In this document: positions 54,104-63,892 of the stretch, one piece after another | Layout of the letters: the number at the start of each line of letters is the position of its first letter | Position numbering within the stretch: the stretch's first letter is position 1 | Assembly (NCBI GenBank): GCA_021372895.1 | Contig: JAJFTP010000078.1 | Span: forward strand, 1-64,000 | Length of the DNA stretch: 64,000 bases | Direction of reading: 5' to 3' | Origin: Synergistaceae bacterium | GTDB lineage: Bacteria > Synergistota > Synergistia > Synergistales > Synergistaceae | Program-made: the position numbers and the translations under genes | Notes under the pieces: generated by a model | Seen by the model: the letters and a program-made list of their open reading frames with translations, nothing else | What the model was told of the DNA's origin: nothing | Databases searched by the model: none

Positions 54104-54147
54104 AGAGAGGTTCTCTGGCGTATGAAAAACGTCTTCGGAGCCTCTCT
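54104..54147. terminator. Hairpin between convergent rubredoxin and HD genes
   Basis: AGAGAGG (54104-54110) pairs with CCTCTCT (54141-54147) across a 30-base loop, with TGTATTTAT on the plus-strand side. Possible shared terminator. 53972-54103 holds nothing else I recognise. Confidence 0.4.
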
Positions 54148-54156
54148 GTGTATTTA

Positions 54157-54918
54157 TCATCGCATAGCGTGAATTTTTTGGATCAGGGTATCTATCAGGC
54201 CATCTATGCCGTACGGCCTAAGGTCTTTGACGATCCTGTCAAAAATGCCCTCCTCCAGCAGTGTTGCTACCGATACCTGAAAGTTGAGATCGCAGCCCCA
54301 TGTGAGCTGTATGAGCCTGTAGTCCTGCAGTGAGTGTGCGTTAGAGTATGACCCTTTGCCGGTTTGCGATATCTCTTCAATAAGAGATGGAGAGAGTCCA
54401 TCGGCGGGTTTGTGTCTCGGAAGCATTTCGAATATCGTGCCGTTGTCGATGCGGTCCTGCACCATATGGAATATGTCCATCTTATCCGCATCGCGGATAA
54501 GCGAACACCAACGGTATGCCATAAGAGAAATGCTTGCCGGTACGTCTTTTTTGTTGTGATATTTGACTGATGTCAGGATGCAGCACTTCGTCTTATCCGG
54601 CAGGTTATTCCAGCAGAATTCTTTATCCAGTATTTCTTTGGCCAGATCCCCGTGGTCGATGCTCGCGCTGTCCAGAAAGGTCCCGTATTTTTTATATTGA
54701 GGGAAACGCCCTACGTCGTGCAGAAGCCCGATAGTATATGCGATCCATGCGTCTTCCTCCTCGTGCCATTCCATCGCGTCGGCGAGCATGGTGCAAAACT
54801 CGGAAACACGCCGGCTGTGACTTTTTTTCATGTCGAGCATTGGCGGAAGTTTTCCCGAAATTTTGAATTTCTCTGTATAATTTTCAAACCATTGAGTAAC
54901 ATTTTCAGTAGAAAACAC
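54157..54918 (-). CDS. HD-domain phosphohydrolase
   Basis: 253 residues. HSRRVSEFCTMLADAM supplies the first His, IGLLHDVGRFPQYKKYGTF the HD pair, and IDHGDLAKEIL and VKYHNKKDV further metal ligands. This is the usual HD hydrolase layout; substrate (nucleotide or signalling nucleotide) unknown. GTG start after GGGAGGGGACGCCA. Transcribed alone and divergent from the ZIP gene. Confidence 0.85.
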   Translation of the reverse strand: MFSTENVTQWFENYTEKFKISGKLPPMLDMKKSHSRRVSEFCTMLADAMEWHEEEDAWIAYTIGLLHDVGRFPQYKKYGTFLDSASIDHGDLAKEILDKEFCWNNLPDKTKCCILTSVKYHNKKDVPASISLMAYRWCSLIRDADKMDIFHMVQDRIDNGTIFEMLPRHKPADGLSPSLIEEISQTGKGSYSNAHSLQDYRLIQLTWGCDLNFQVSVATLLEEGIFDRIVKDLRPYGIDGLIDTLIQKIHAMR

Positions 54919-55028
54919 TGGCGTCCCCTCCCTGCAACAGAGAAAATTATATCACTCTGCGAACGTCGGGATCCGTTAAATTTGATCCGGAAGAGCTTTG
55001 ATCAGAAAATATCGGTGGTGATTATATT

Positions 55029-55835
55029 ATGGAGTGGTTCGCAGCTTTATCCGCGCCGGCCCAGGCGCTCATAGCAGGTATTTTTACCTGGAGTGTGACT
55101 GCGTTCGGTGCTTCGGGGGTTTTTCTCGCCGCAAAACCTAACCAGAAGGTCCTTGATGTGATGCTCGGCTTTGCTGCGGGAGTTATGATCGCCGCCAGTT
55201 TCTGGTCGCTTCTTGCCCCGGCTATCCTGATATCCGGATCACTTGGTTATCCGGGCTGGCTGCCTCCGGTTATAGGATTCCTTCTCGGAGGGATATGTCT
55301 TCGGATCCTTGATATGATAATGCCGCATCTTCATCCGTCTATGGCGGAGACAACTCCCGAAGGCCCACCTTCAACTTTGAGGAGGACAACTCTTCTGGTA
55401 CTTGCGATAACGCTGCACAATATACCTGAAGGTCTTGCGGTCGGGGTCGCTTTTGGTGCGATAGGACTGATTCCTGAAGCGACGCTCGCAAGTGCGCTTG
55501 CGCTTGCACTTGGCATAGGCCTACAGAATTTTCCGGAAGGACTTGCGGTATCCATGCCTTTGCGCCGCGAAGGGTTGAGCCCCGGCAGAGCTTTTCAATA
55601 TGGGCAGCTCTCGGCTGTTGTGGAGCCGGTGTTTGCCTTTCTTGGCGCGCTGCTTGTGCAGATCGCGCGTCCGCTGCTGCCTTATGCACTGTCGTTTGCT
55701 GCCGGAGCTATGATATTTGTTGTAGTTGAGGAGGTTGTGCCTGAATCCCAGTCCAGCGGGCACGGAGATCTGGCTACCATGGGTGTGCTTGTCGGTTTTG
55801 CCCTGATGATGGTCCTTGATGTTGCACTTGGTTAA
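55029..55835 (+). CDS. ZIP-family divalent metal transporter
   Basis: 268 residues, about eight membrane helices. The helix IV and V metal-binding motifs are LAITLHNIPEGLAVGVAFG and GIGLQNFPEGLAVSMPL, and a His-containing cytoplasmic loop (MPHLHPSMAETTPEG) lies between helices III and IV. Resembles the GufA/ZupT group importing zinc, iron or other divalent ions. Single gene with its own ribosome site. Confidence 0.92.
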   Translation: MEWFAALSAPAQALIAGIFTWSVTAFGASGVFLAAKPNQKVLDVMLGFAAGVMIAASFWSLLAPAILISGSLGYPGWLPPVIGFLLGGICLRILDMIMPHLHPSMAETTPEGPPSTLRRTTLLVLAITLHNIPEGLAVGVAFGAIGLIPEATLASALALALGIGLQNFPEGLAVSMPLRREGLSPGRAFQYGQLSAVVEPVFAFLGALLVQIARPLLPYALSFAAGAMIFVVVEEVVPESQSSGHGDLATMGVLVGFALMMVLDVALG

Positions 55836-55853
55836 GGCTGTTCAGCCTTAACC
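55830..55853 (+). terminator. Hairpin at the end of the ZIP gene
   Basis: GGTTAAGGCTG (55830-55840) pairs perfectly with CAGCCTTAACC (55843-55853) around a two-base spacer and includes the stop codon. No T run follows, so termination efficiency is uncertain. Confidence 0.45.
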
Positions 55854-56028
55854 CAATGGAATTTGTCCGTACAAGAGATGACGTTTTGCCGTGCATCGGC
55901 CGATACTGCGAATATGTTATACTTTCTCTTGCGTTATCAGTTCATCAGCTGAGACTAAATGCTGTTTTCGGCGTGACAATTATTATATAAATTACGATAT
56001 GCCCTATTGACGCGGGGAGGAATTTTTT

Positions 56029-56844
56029 GTGGATGACCATATTGCTCTGATCGCCGGAGAGGGATCGCTTCCCGTTGTGATAGCAAGCAGGCTTACAGAC
56101 ATGGGAAGCCCGCCGATAGTTTATTCCATAAGGGAGAATGTCGGAGAACTTTCCAAATACTCGCTTGACATAGTAAATCTCACAAAGCCTGATTTCGGCT
56201 ATACGATAAGCGATATGAAAAAGCGTGGTGTCAAGCGTATTATTATGGCGGGAACTGTATCTAAAACTTTGATTTTTAAACCGTCACTTTTTGATTTTAC
56301 AACACAGAAATTTCTTGCAGGCCTGATATTTCGCGATGACCATTCGATTCTAGGTGCCGTAGTTGATTTTCTTGAGAAGGCTGGATTTAAAGTCCTCAGC
56401 TATAAGGATATAATCCCGGATCTTATTGCGAAGGCAGGCTTCATAGCCGGGCGACGTGCGACTAAAGAGGAACTTGACGATGCGGAGTATGGTTTTTCGA
56501 TATGTAAGGTACTTGCACCGCTTTCGTTTGGCCAGACTGTAATCGTCAATAAACGTTCCGTCGTTGCTGTCGAGGCTATGGAGGGCACTGATGCGACGCT
56601 GCTTCGCGCAGGTTCGCTCTGCAAAGGGGGAACAGTCGTCAAAATGATGAGGTTTGATCAGGATGAGCGCTACGATATCCCGACAGTCGGCCCTAATACC
56701 CTGAAGCATATGGCTCAGGCAAAGCTTAACTGTCTTGCACTTCATGCAGGATGGACACTGATAATGGAGCCTGAGGAGTTTATGGCTGTTGCGGAAAAAG
56801 TGAACATTGCGGTCATAGGGATAGAACTTTGTCGCTCTTTTTAA
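56029..56844 (+). CDS. lpxI: UDP-2,3-diacylglucosamine pyrophosphatase LpxI
   Basis: LpxI hydrolyses UDP-2,3-diacylglucosamine to lipid X and UMP, replacing LpxH. 271 residues: N-terminal domain opening IALIAGEGSLPVVIASRL, a GVKRIIMAGTVSKT linker, and the DUF1009 domain with SVVAVEAMEGTDATLLRAG and DIPTVGPNTL. GTG start after GGGGAGGA. It overlaps lpxB by 16 bases and begins the lipid A/Kdo operon. lpxA, lpxC and lpxD are elsewhere. Confidence 0.93.
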   Translation: MDDHIALIAGEGSLPVVIASRLTDMGSPPIVYSIRENVGELSKYSLDIVNLTKPDFGYTISDMKKRGVKRIIMAGTVSKTLIFKPSLFDFTTQKFLAGLIFRDDHSILGAVVDFLEKAGFKVLSYKDIIPDLIAKAGFIAGRRATKEELDDAEYGFSICKVLAPLSFGQTVIVNKRSVVAVEAMEGTDATLLRAGSLCKGGTVVKMMRFDQDERYDIPTVGPNTLKHMAQAKLNCLALHAGWTLIMEPEEFMAVAEKVNIAVIGIELCRSF

Positions 56845-57959
56845 GCTCGGGAGAAGCATCAGGCGACCATTACACGGCAAAGCTTGCAGAGGCGCTCAGA
56901 AATGTGGGCTACACCGGTGATCTCTGGGGAATGGGCGGGATAGAATCCCGCAACGCTGGTGTCCGCATAGAATGGCGCGGTGAACGGCTGCAGCTTTTGG
57001 GTCTCACTGAAGTTTTTTCTGCAATTCCATCCATATTGGCGCTGATGCGTGATGTGGTAACTTATATACTGGAAAATAACCCAGAGGCAGTGATAGTCGC
57101 GGACAGCCCCGACTATCACATGCGTCTCATAGCCAAACTCCGCAAGCGCGGATATAAAGGCAGAATATTCTATATTTCTCCTCCCACAGTCTGGGCGTGG
57201 AGGAGCAGCCGAGTTAAAGACCTGAGGGCGTTTGTCGATGAGTGTCTGCCGCTGTATGGATTTGAGCATGAATATCTGCTGGCAAGCGGATGTATAAGCA
57301 GCTGGAAGGGGCATCCTCTGCTTGAGGAGTTTTCAGGGACCAAAGGCGGTAATGCTGGCGTCCCTGCGCAACTCGCTGAAGAAAGCCGTCTGGTGGCGTT
57401 TCTTCCCGGGAGCCGCGCAAGTGAAATCAGGAAGCTGCTTCCAATTATGGAAGAAGCTTCTATAGTTCTTGCTTCGCATGGCTGGCATCCGGTGTTTTCC
57501 GTAGCACCGGGGCTGGATCCAAGTATACGTGAGGAAATGATTGAGCATTTTGAAAAGAATGGGACCGACTACTATGAAGGCCCCGGCCGCGATATGATGG
57601 CGGCTGCGAAGTGTGCGATAGGAGCGAGCGGGACTATCACTGTGGAGTCCATGTTGCTTGGCTGCTATATGGTCGTGGTTTATAAATTGAACCCAATCTC
57701 CGCGTTGGTTGCCAGGTGCATCATAAAGACACGACGCTTTGCGATGGCAAACATTATTGTCGGCAATGATATGTTCCCTGAACTTCTCCAAAATATGGCG
57801 ACATCGCAGAACATTTTGAAGTATTCACTTAAATGGCTTGAAGGCAGTGAGGATGAACGGGTGCCGATAAGGGAAAAAATGGATCAGGGACGTCAGAAAC
57901 TTGGGGAGCCCGGAGCGTACCGTTATTGGGCCGAAAAAATAATGGAGGCAGTTTGGTAA
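56829..57959 (+). CDS. lpxB: Lipid-A-disaccharide synthase
   Basis: Joins UDP-diacylglucosamine and lipid X (GT19). 376 residues: SSGEASGDHYTAKLAEAL at the N-terminus, LWGMGGIESRNAGVRI, SPDYHMRLIAKLRKRGY, FYISPPTVWAWRSSRV, FLPGSRASEIRKLLPIM and ASGTITVESMLLGCYMVVVYK. TTG start inside the end of lpxI. Ordinary length. Confidence 0.95.
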   Translation: MSLFLSSGEASGDHYTAKLAEALRNVGYTGDLWGMGGIESRNAGVRIEWRGERLQLLGLTEVFSAIPSILALMRDVVTYILENNPEAVIVADSPDYHMRLIAKLRKRGYKGRIFYISPPTVWAWRSSRVKDLRAFVDECLPLYGFEHEYLLASGCISSWKGHPLLEEFSGTKGGNAGVPAQLAEESRLVAFLPGSRASEIRKLLPIMEEASIVLASHGWHPVFSVAPGLDPSIREEMIEHFEKNGTDYYEGPGRDMMAAAKCAIGASGTITVESMLLGCYMVVVYKLNPISALVARCIIKTRRFAMANIIVGNDMFPELLQNMATSQNILKYSLKWLEGSEDERVPIREKMDQGRQKLGEPGAYRYWAEKIMEAVW

Positions 57960-57960
57960 A

Positions 57961-59748
57961 ATGCTTAAACTTAAAGACAAGGCCGTCTGGGCTTCTTATC
58001 TGCGTCTGCTTGCCTATTGCAAACCCTATAAGTCACGGCTTATTATTGCGCTTGTCTGCATGGTGCTTTCGGCGCTTTTTGGCATCCTGCCTCCGTGGCT
58101 CATTAAAAATGTTGTGGACGATGTACTTATCAAAAAGCAGATGGGAATGCTCAACGTCGTTGCAGCCGGCATTGTGCTTCTGTATGTGCTCAAGGCTATT
58201 TTCGGGTATGCACATATGTATCTCATGACCTGGGTAGGACAGAAGGTAGTAATAGATATCAGGCTGGAACTTTACGACCACACTCAGAGGCTGTCGCTTG
58301 CAACTCTTTACAGCAAACGGTCCGGCGAGTTCCTTTCGCGTATCACGAATGATGTCTCAGCGCTGCAGAATATACTTGCTTCCGTAGTAGTCGACCTTGT
58401 CGTGCAGGGCTGCACATTCATCGGAATAATCTGCTTCCTCTTCTTCATAAACTGGAGGCTCTCCATTGCGGCGTTTACAATAATCCCGCTCGCTGTTTTT
58501 GTCATAGACAAGGCTTCGTCGAGTCTGCGCAAGGTGGGCAAAACAATACAGGAAAGGCTTGCAATGGTGGCAGCTATTGCCCAGGAGGCGGTATCTTCCA
58601 TCAGGATCGTACGCGCTTTTGTCACGGAAGAAGAAGAATTCTGCCGTTTTGAATCGGAGAGCAACAAGCATTTCAAGGCCTTGATGAAGGGCACGCAGAT
58701 ACGCGGCGCACTTGAGGGGATCGTCGAGATCATATTGATATCTGCCCTTGCTTTTATACTCTGGCTCGGCGGAAGGGATGTCATCAGCGGGCGTCTTACG
58801 GCCGGGGCGCTTCTTGCATTTCTGACATATATAGGGCTGCTTGCGCAGCCCATACGCGTGCTGAGTCGCGTAATCAGCAGTATACAGCAGGGTATTGCAT
58901 CGATAGACCGTGTATTTGAAATAATGGATGAGGATAACGAAGTGCCCCTTGCAGTAAATCCGATCATCCACTGCCCGATGGACGGACGGGTGACGTTTGA
59001 GAATGTATGGTTTGGCTACAGCAACTCGACGCGGGTGCTTCGGGGCATTAACTTTGATATAAAATCCGGGGAGAAGATCGCTATTGTAGGTCCGACCGGA
59101 ACAGGGAAGTCCACCATCGCTGACTTGATTATGCGTTTTTATGATCCGCAGAAGGGCCGTATATTGATCGATGGTATCGACTTAAGGGATGTTGATCTCA
59201 AAACCCACAGAAGGCAGATCGGGGTAGTGCCGCAGGATCCTGTTCTGATGAAGGGGACTCTTGCCTATAACATCAGTTACGGATATGCCGTGGCGACGAG
59301 AGATGACATGGTCAAAGCGGCCAAGATCGCCGGGATATATGATTACATAGATTCGCTGCAGGACGGGTTGGATACCGAAGTCGGAGAACGCGGCATAACG
59401 CTCAGCGGCGGACAGCGCCAGCGTATTGCCATTGCGCGTGCTGTCGTGCGCGATCCCCGGATACTCATAATGGACGAGGCTACTTCCTCTCTTGATGTAC
59501 TTGTGGAACAGCAGGTGCAGGTGGCTATGCGCAACGCAATGGAGGGACGCACGTCAATCGTCATAGCACACAGACTATCGACGATACGCGATGCTGACAG
59601 GATACTCGTTCTCTTATGCGGTTCCATTGCAGAGCAGGGGACCCATGAGGAACTTATCGCTAAGAAGGGGCAATACTACAGGCTGTTTACTGCAAGCAGC
59701 GGAGAGCATGCAGAAGAAAATGTCAAAAATACTGCGCAGCTATCTTAG
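57961..59748 (+). CDS. msbA: MsbA-type lipid A/LPS export ABC transporter
   Basis: Half-size ABC exporter that flips core-lipid A across the inner membrane. 595 residues: six-helix membrane domain (about 20-310) and ATPase domain with Walker A GPTGTGKST at 377-385, signature LSGGQRQRIAIARA from 481, and Walker B plus D-loop LIMDEATSSLD ending near 512. Context between lpxB and lpxK supports the lipid A role. One base separates it from lpxB. Confidence 0.9.
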   Translation: MLKLKDKAVWASYLRLLAYCKPYKSRLIIALVCMVLSALFGILPPWLIKNVVDDVLIKKQMGMLNVVAAGIVLLYVLKAIFGYAHMYLMTWVGQKVVIDIRLELYDHTQRLSLATLYSKRSGEFLSRITNDVSALQNILASVVVDLVVQGCTFIGIICFLFFINWRLSIAAFTIIPLAVFVIDKASSSLRKVGKTIQERLAMVAAIAQEAVSSIRIVRAFVTEEEEFCRFESESNKHFKALMKGTQIRGALEGIVEIILISALAFILWLGGRDVISGRLTAGALLAFLTYIGLLAQPIRVLSRVISSIQQGIASIDRVFEIMDEDNEVPLAVNPIIHCPMDGRVTFENVWFGYSNSTRVLRGINFDIKSGEKIAIVGPTGTGKSTIADLIMRFYDPQKGRILIDGIDLRDVDLKTHRRQIGVVPQDPVLMKGTLAYNISYGYAVATRDDMVKAAKIAGIYDYIDSLQDGLDTEVGERGITLSGGQRQRIAIARAVVRDPRILIMDEATSSLDVLVEQQVQVAMRNAMEGRTSIVIAHRLSTIRDADRILVLLCGSIAEQGTHEELIAKKGQYYRLFTASSGEHAEENVKNTAQLS

Positions 59749-62017
59749 TTATGTACACGGGGAGACATCCTTTTCTCCGTGGGCAGTCCTTTATCCGTTC
59801 CAGTTCGTCACACGTGCGTGGATGAAACTGCGCATAGAAATGTATAACAGAGGTCTCTTTTCCGTGACAGACCCGGTGCTTCCTGTTATCAGCATCGGCA
59901 ACAACAGCTTCGGCGGGACTAATAAAACTCCTATGGCTGAGCTTGTAGTCCGCCAGTTTCTTGAGGCCGGCATAGATGCGGGACTTGTCAGCCGGGGTTA
60001 CAATACCCAAGAACACGCGCCGCTTTGGGTCGGTCAGGATGAAAAAAGCCTGCGGAGGGAGATCGCCGGAGACGAGCCGCTTATGCTTGCAAGACGACTC
60101 CCAAATGTCAAGGTCGTCGTTTCAAAGGACCGAATAGAGGGTGTCAGGCTGCTTGCCTCTCTGGGAGCACAGGTCGCCGTGACCGATGACACTTTTCAGC
60201 ACAGGCGCATGGCACGTGATGTCGACATAGTACTTGTAGATTCCACATGTCCTTTCGGAAACGGAAATGTACTGCCGGCCGGCTCCATGCGCGAGCCTAT
60301 GTCGGCTTATAAAAGGGCAGATATAGTCGTGCTTACGAAATCCAATCAGGCCACGAATGAAGAACTTGAGGAGATCAGAAAAAAGCTGGATCCGTGGGTC
60401 GAGCCCGCAAAAATTTTCACCGCTGAGATAAAACTCGAATCCTGGATGCTGATCAGAGACGGAGAAGTAACGGTCACAGAAAATGAAGCGGCTCCGTCGG
60501 GGAAGTATATAGCATTTTCAGCCATAGGGAATCCGAATGGTTTTTATAAATTTATCAAAGACATGGGTGCGGATATAATCGCAGAGCGTTCCTACAGGGA
60601 CCATCATATATTCTCCCAGGAAGACATAAACGGACTGGAAGTGCTTGCCGGTACGCTTGGTGCAGCCGGTTTTATATGTACCGAGAAGGACGTCGTTAAC
60701 CTTCCGGTAAAAATGCGCATGTCATTTCCTCTTTATGTGCCGCGGATTGTGGTTTCTCTTGACGATGAGGCCGCCTTCCGCATGAAGATCGCGGCAAAAC
60801 TTAAGCCGCGCTTTATGATCGCATCAAACGGACACGGCGAGGATGCAATAGGGGTCGTCCTGGCCAAGAAGATGAAGGAACGTTTTAAATCAGCCGAGGT
60901 CTCCGCATTTGCCTTTGTCGGTTCCGGCACACACTATGAACATGAAGGGATACCTGTCATTTCCCCCCCATCTGATATGCCAAGCGGCGGTGTGATAAAA
61001 TACAGCTTTTTTGATCTCCTGAACGACATAGGGCACGGGCTTGGAGGATCGATGCGTTCACAGATAAAGGTCCTGCACTCTCTCTCCGGTTTATACAGGA
61101 CGCCTGTCTGCGTTGGCGATGTCTTTCTGCTCGTTAACGTGCTGTGGGGACAAGGGCTTAAGCCCCTGCTGATCGCGACTGCGAAATCAGTGCATCTTAG
61201 CGGCCACATGCGTGTTGAGCGCTGGCTGCTTAAAAAACGGAGCTGCCTTGTATGGACAAGGGATATTGAAACAGCGCATGAACTTCAGGCCGGGGGGGTA
61301 AATGCGGTGTTCTGCGGTAACCCTGTAATGGACCTTATAGATGAAAATACATCCTCTCCTATCCTTTGGGATGGATCCGGGGCAAGGATAATACTTCTGC
61401 CCGGTAGCCGCCCCAGGGCGTATGATGACGTGAGGCTGATACTTGGGGCGGCTGAAGAACTCTCAAAACGCATAAGATGCAGTTTTATAATGGTGCCCGC
61501 TCCTACGATAGACATTAGCAGGATGGCTGCCGAACTCAAAGGCTGGAGCCTTTCGCAGGACGGTGGAACTCTGGCTTCGGCGTCCGTATCCGTGAAAGTA
61601 TATAACGGGCAGGTTGCGGAGGTTGCGCGTGGCGCAGATTTGCTCATAGGCATGGGCGGTACTGCCAACCAGCTTTGCGCCGGTCTTGGAGTGCCGGTAG
61701 TCTCAATACTTGAGAAGGGCAAGCTGAGGCAGAAGAAACTTTTAAAGAAGGCTGAGATACTTGTCAAAGCTGATCCGTGTCAGCTGGCATCGGCGGCAGA
61801 GCATATCCTTACGACGCCGGAACTCAGGGAAGAGATGAGGGATGCCGGGATACGCAATCTCGGCGGTAACGGAGCCCTTGATCAGGTTGTAGAATATTGT
61901 GCATCCGAACTTGGCTGGGATAATCGCTGCCGTGTCTACGAGGTTTATGGCGAATATCTTGAAAGACGGAGTATTTACTGCGCTCATATTGAGAAGGAGC
62001 TGGAGCAGAATGGCTGA
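59720..62017 (+). CDS. lpxK: LpxK (tetraacyldisaccharide 4'-kinase) fused to an LpxB-related C-terminal domain
   Basis: 765 residues from ATG 59720, overlapping msbA by 29 bases; ATG 59708 is the alternative start. Residues 1-355 are LpxK: P-loop region GNNSFGGTNKTP (60-71), DDTFQHRR (156-163), VLPAGSMREP, FSAIGNPNGF and TEKDVVNLP. Both key motifs differ from the usual GGTGKTP and DDGFQH. Residues about 363-750 match the lipid-A-disaccharide-synthase-related family known from cyanobacteria: ASNGHGEDAIG (368), LLPGSRPRAYDD (559) and GMGGTANQLCAGLGVPVV (644). Normal LpxK is about 330 residues. The added domain's reaction is unknown. Confidence 0.88.
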   Translation: MSKILRSYLSYVHGETSFSPWAVLYPFQFVTRAWMKLRIEMYNRGLFSVTDPVLPVISIGNNSFGGTNKTPMAELVVRQFLEAGIDAGLVSRGYNTQEHAPLWVGQDEKSLRREIAGDEPLMLARRLPNVKVVVSKDRIEGVRLLASLGAQVAVTDDTFQHRRMARDVDIVLVDSTCPFGNGNVLPAGSMREPMSAYKRADIVVLTKSNQATNEELEEIRKKLDPWVEPAKIFTAEIKLESWMLIRDGEVTVTENEAAPSGKYIAFSAIGNPNGFYKFIKDMGADIIAERSYRDHHIFSQEDINGLEVLAGTLGAAGFICTEKDVVNLPVKMRMSFPLYVPRIVVSLDDEAAFRMKIAAKLKPRFMIASNGHGEDAIGVVLAKKMKERFKSAEVSAFAFVGSGTHYEHEGIPVISPPSDMPSGGVIKYSFFDLLNDIGHGLGGSMRSQIKVLHSLSGLYRTPVCVGDVFLLVNVLWGQGLKPLLIATAKSVHLSGHMRVERWLLKKRSCLVWTRDIETAHELQAGGVNAVFCGNPVMDLIDENTSSPILWDGSGARIILLPGSRPRAYDDVRLILGAAEELSKRIRCSFIMVPAPTIDISRMAAELKGWSLSQDGGTLASASVSVKVYNGQVAEVARGADLLIGMGGTANQLCAGLGVPVVSILEKGKLRQKKLLKKAEILVKADPCQLASAAEHILTTPELREEMRDAGIRNLGGNGALDQVVEYCASELGWDNRCRVYEVYGEYLERRSIYCAHIEKELEQNG

Positions 62018-62885
62018 AAATAAAATGTCCGGTGTGAAAATCGTCAAAGTAGGCAATCTTCCTGTCGGCGGCGACAGACTTGTAGTGGCGGCAGGACCGT
62101 GTGTGCTTGAGAGCTTTGACGGAGCGCTCTTAATTGCGGAGGAAATGAAAAAACTCTGCGCGGAGTTCGAGTTTGGCTACATATTCAAGGCATCATTCGA
62201 CAAGGCGAACCGAACGTCCATAAAAAGCTACAGGGGACCCGGAATAGAAGAAGGTCTATCCTGGCTTAAGGAGATAGGGAGGCGCCTTGATGTCCCCGTC
62301 GTTACCGACATGCACGAACCTTGGCAGGCCGAAAAGCTTGCCGGATCTGTCGACTTGCTGCAGATACCTGCATTCCTTTGCCGCCAGACGGACCTTCTCG
62401 TAGCCGCAAGCAGCACAGGCAAGCCGCTTAATATCAAAAAAGCTCAGTTCATGGCGCCGGAGGACATGAGATCCGTCGTCGGCAAATGCCGCGAGGCAGG
62501 CAATGACCGGATAATACTCTGCGAGCGCGGTACTGCATTCGGTTATCACGAACTTACCGTGGACTTTCGTTCTATTCCTGTGATGAGGAACTTAGGATAT
62601 CCTGTAATGTTTGATGCGACACACAGTGTCCAGAAACCAGGAGGACAGGGCGACAGAAGCGGAGGAGACCGTTCGTTTGTTCTGCCCCTTATCCGCGCGG
62701 CGGTAGCTGTCGGAATAGACGCCCTGTTTATGGAGGTGCACCCTGACCCTGAGGCTGCTAAGTGCGACGGGCCGAATATGGTGCCGCTGGGCAGGATGCG
62801 CGAAGTCCTGCGCCAGGCTGCGGAGATAGACAGGATAGTCAGAAAGAGCACAGGCTTTGCATCGCTCGCCTGGGCTGAGGAATAG
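62010..62885 (+). CDS. kdsA: 3-deoxy-8-phosphooctulonate (Kdo-8-phosphate) synthase
   Basis: Condenses phosphoenolpyruvate with arabinose 5-phosphate. 291 residues from ATG 62010 (GGAG ahead), overlapping lpxK by eight bases. Motifs: VVAAGPCVLESF, FKASFDKANRTSIKSYRGPG, VVTDMHEPWQ, LQIPAFLCRQTDLL, KKAQFMAP, CERGTAFGYHELTVDFRS and FDATHSVQKPGG. The metal-dependent form is suggested by Cys in GPC. Confidence 0.95.
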   Translation: MAENKMSGVKIVKVGNLPVGGDRLVVAAGPCVLESFDGALLIAEEMKKLCAEFEFGYIFKASFDKANRTSIKSYRGPGIEEGLSWLKEIGRRLDVPVVTDMHEPWQAEKLAGSVDLLQIPAFLCRQTDLLVAASSTGKPLNIKKAQFMAPEDMRSVVGKCREAGNDRIILCERGTAFGYHELTVDFRSIPVMRNLGYPVMFDATHSVQKPGGQGDRSGGDRSFVLPLIRAAVAVGIDALFMEVHPDPEAAKCDGPNMVPLGRMREVLRQAAEIDRIVRKSTGFASLAWAEE

Positions 62886-62887
62886 AT

Positions 62888-63892
62888 ATGGACCTTCCTT
62901 ACGAGCGCGAAGAAAAGAAAATTTCCGACGGAGATCTGCTTAAAGCCGGCAGGGATATACTGACTAAGGAAGCCGATGCGCTCTCGATTGCGGCGCTCCG
63001 GCTCGGACAGGAAATAGTCGAGGCCGCTCACCTGGTAAGCCGCTGCCGCGGGAGGGTGGTCGTCTCAGGGCTTGGCAAATCAGGACATGTGGGCAGAAAA
63101 ACGGCAGCCACATTTGCTTCGCTCGGGGTCCCCGCGTTCTTTCTGCATGCGACAGAGGGCGTGCACGGTGATCTCGGAATGGTGTGCCGCGAGGACGTAG
63201 GCTTCTTCCTCAGCAACAGCGGTGAGACGAGGGAAATTGTCGATATTATCCTCTATTTTAAAAGGATCGGCGCACCGATAATAGCGGTGACCGGCAATGC
63301 CGAGTCTACGCTTGCAAGGGAATCGGATATTGTACTTAACTGTCATGTAAACGGGGAGGCTGATCCGCTTGGTCTTGCTCCCACAAGCAGCACGACGCTC
63401 CAGATGGCTATCGGAGATGCGGTCGCCGGTATGGCGACGCTGTTGCTTGGACTTGGCAGGGAGGACTTTGCGCTGTTCCATCCTGGGGGGGCTCTTGGCA
63501 AAAAATTGCTCCTGCGAGTCAGGGATCTCATGGGTGCCGGCGACAAACTTCCTGTTACAAACCAGAGGGCCCTTGTACGTGAAGCCCTGTTTGATATTAC
63601 CAGCAAGGGCTATGGTGCCACGGCCATAGTCGATGACGATGGAAAGCTGGTCGGAGTCTTTACTGACGGAGACCTTAGGCGGTTGATGGAAAAAGAGGGA
63701 CTGCAGGGGCTTGAATTGCCTGTAAGTCTCGCTATGACAAGGACCCCGCGTGTAATAGCTCCGGACAGGCTGGCCGTCGAAGCCGTACGAATAGTGGAAC
63801 AGTGGGAGGTGTCCGCTATTATAGTCGTCGAGGACGGGAAGCCGGTGGGAATGGTCCATATCCATGAGATACTGAAAGCGGGGGTGGCATAA
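62888..63892 (+). CDS. kdsD: D-arabinose 5-phosphate isomerase
   Basis: Supplies arabinose 5-phosphate to KdsA. 334 residues: SIS domain with VSGLGKSGHVGRKTAATFASLGVPAFFLHATEGVHGDLG and LSNSGETREIVDII, followed by two CBS domains (about 215-270 and 280-330, with VGVFTDGDLRRLM and AIIVVEDGKPVGMVHIHEIL). Full KdsD/KpsF architecture. Starts two bases after kdsA. Confidence 0.94.
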   Translation: MDLPYEREEKKISDGDLLKAGRDILTKEADALSIAALRLGQEIVEAAHLVSRCRGRVVVSGLGKSGHVGRKTAATFASLGVPAFFLHATEGVHGDLGMVCREDVGFFLSNSGETREIVDIILYFKRIGAPIIAVTGNAESTLARESDIVLNCHVNGEADPLGLAPTSSTTLQMAIGDAVAGMATLLLGLGREDFALFHPGGALGKKLLLRVRDLMGAGDKLPVTNQRALVREALFDITSKGYGATAIVDDDGKLVGVFTDGDLRRLMEKEGLQGLELPVSLAMTRTPRVIAPDRLAVEAVRIVEQWEVSAIIVVEDGKPVGMVHIHEILKAGVA

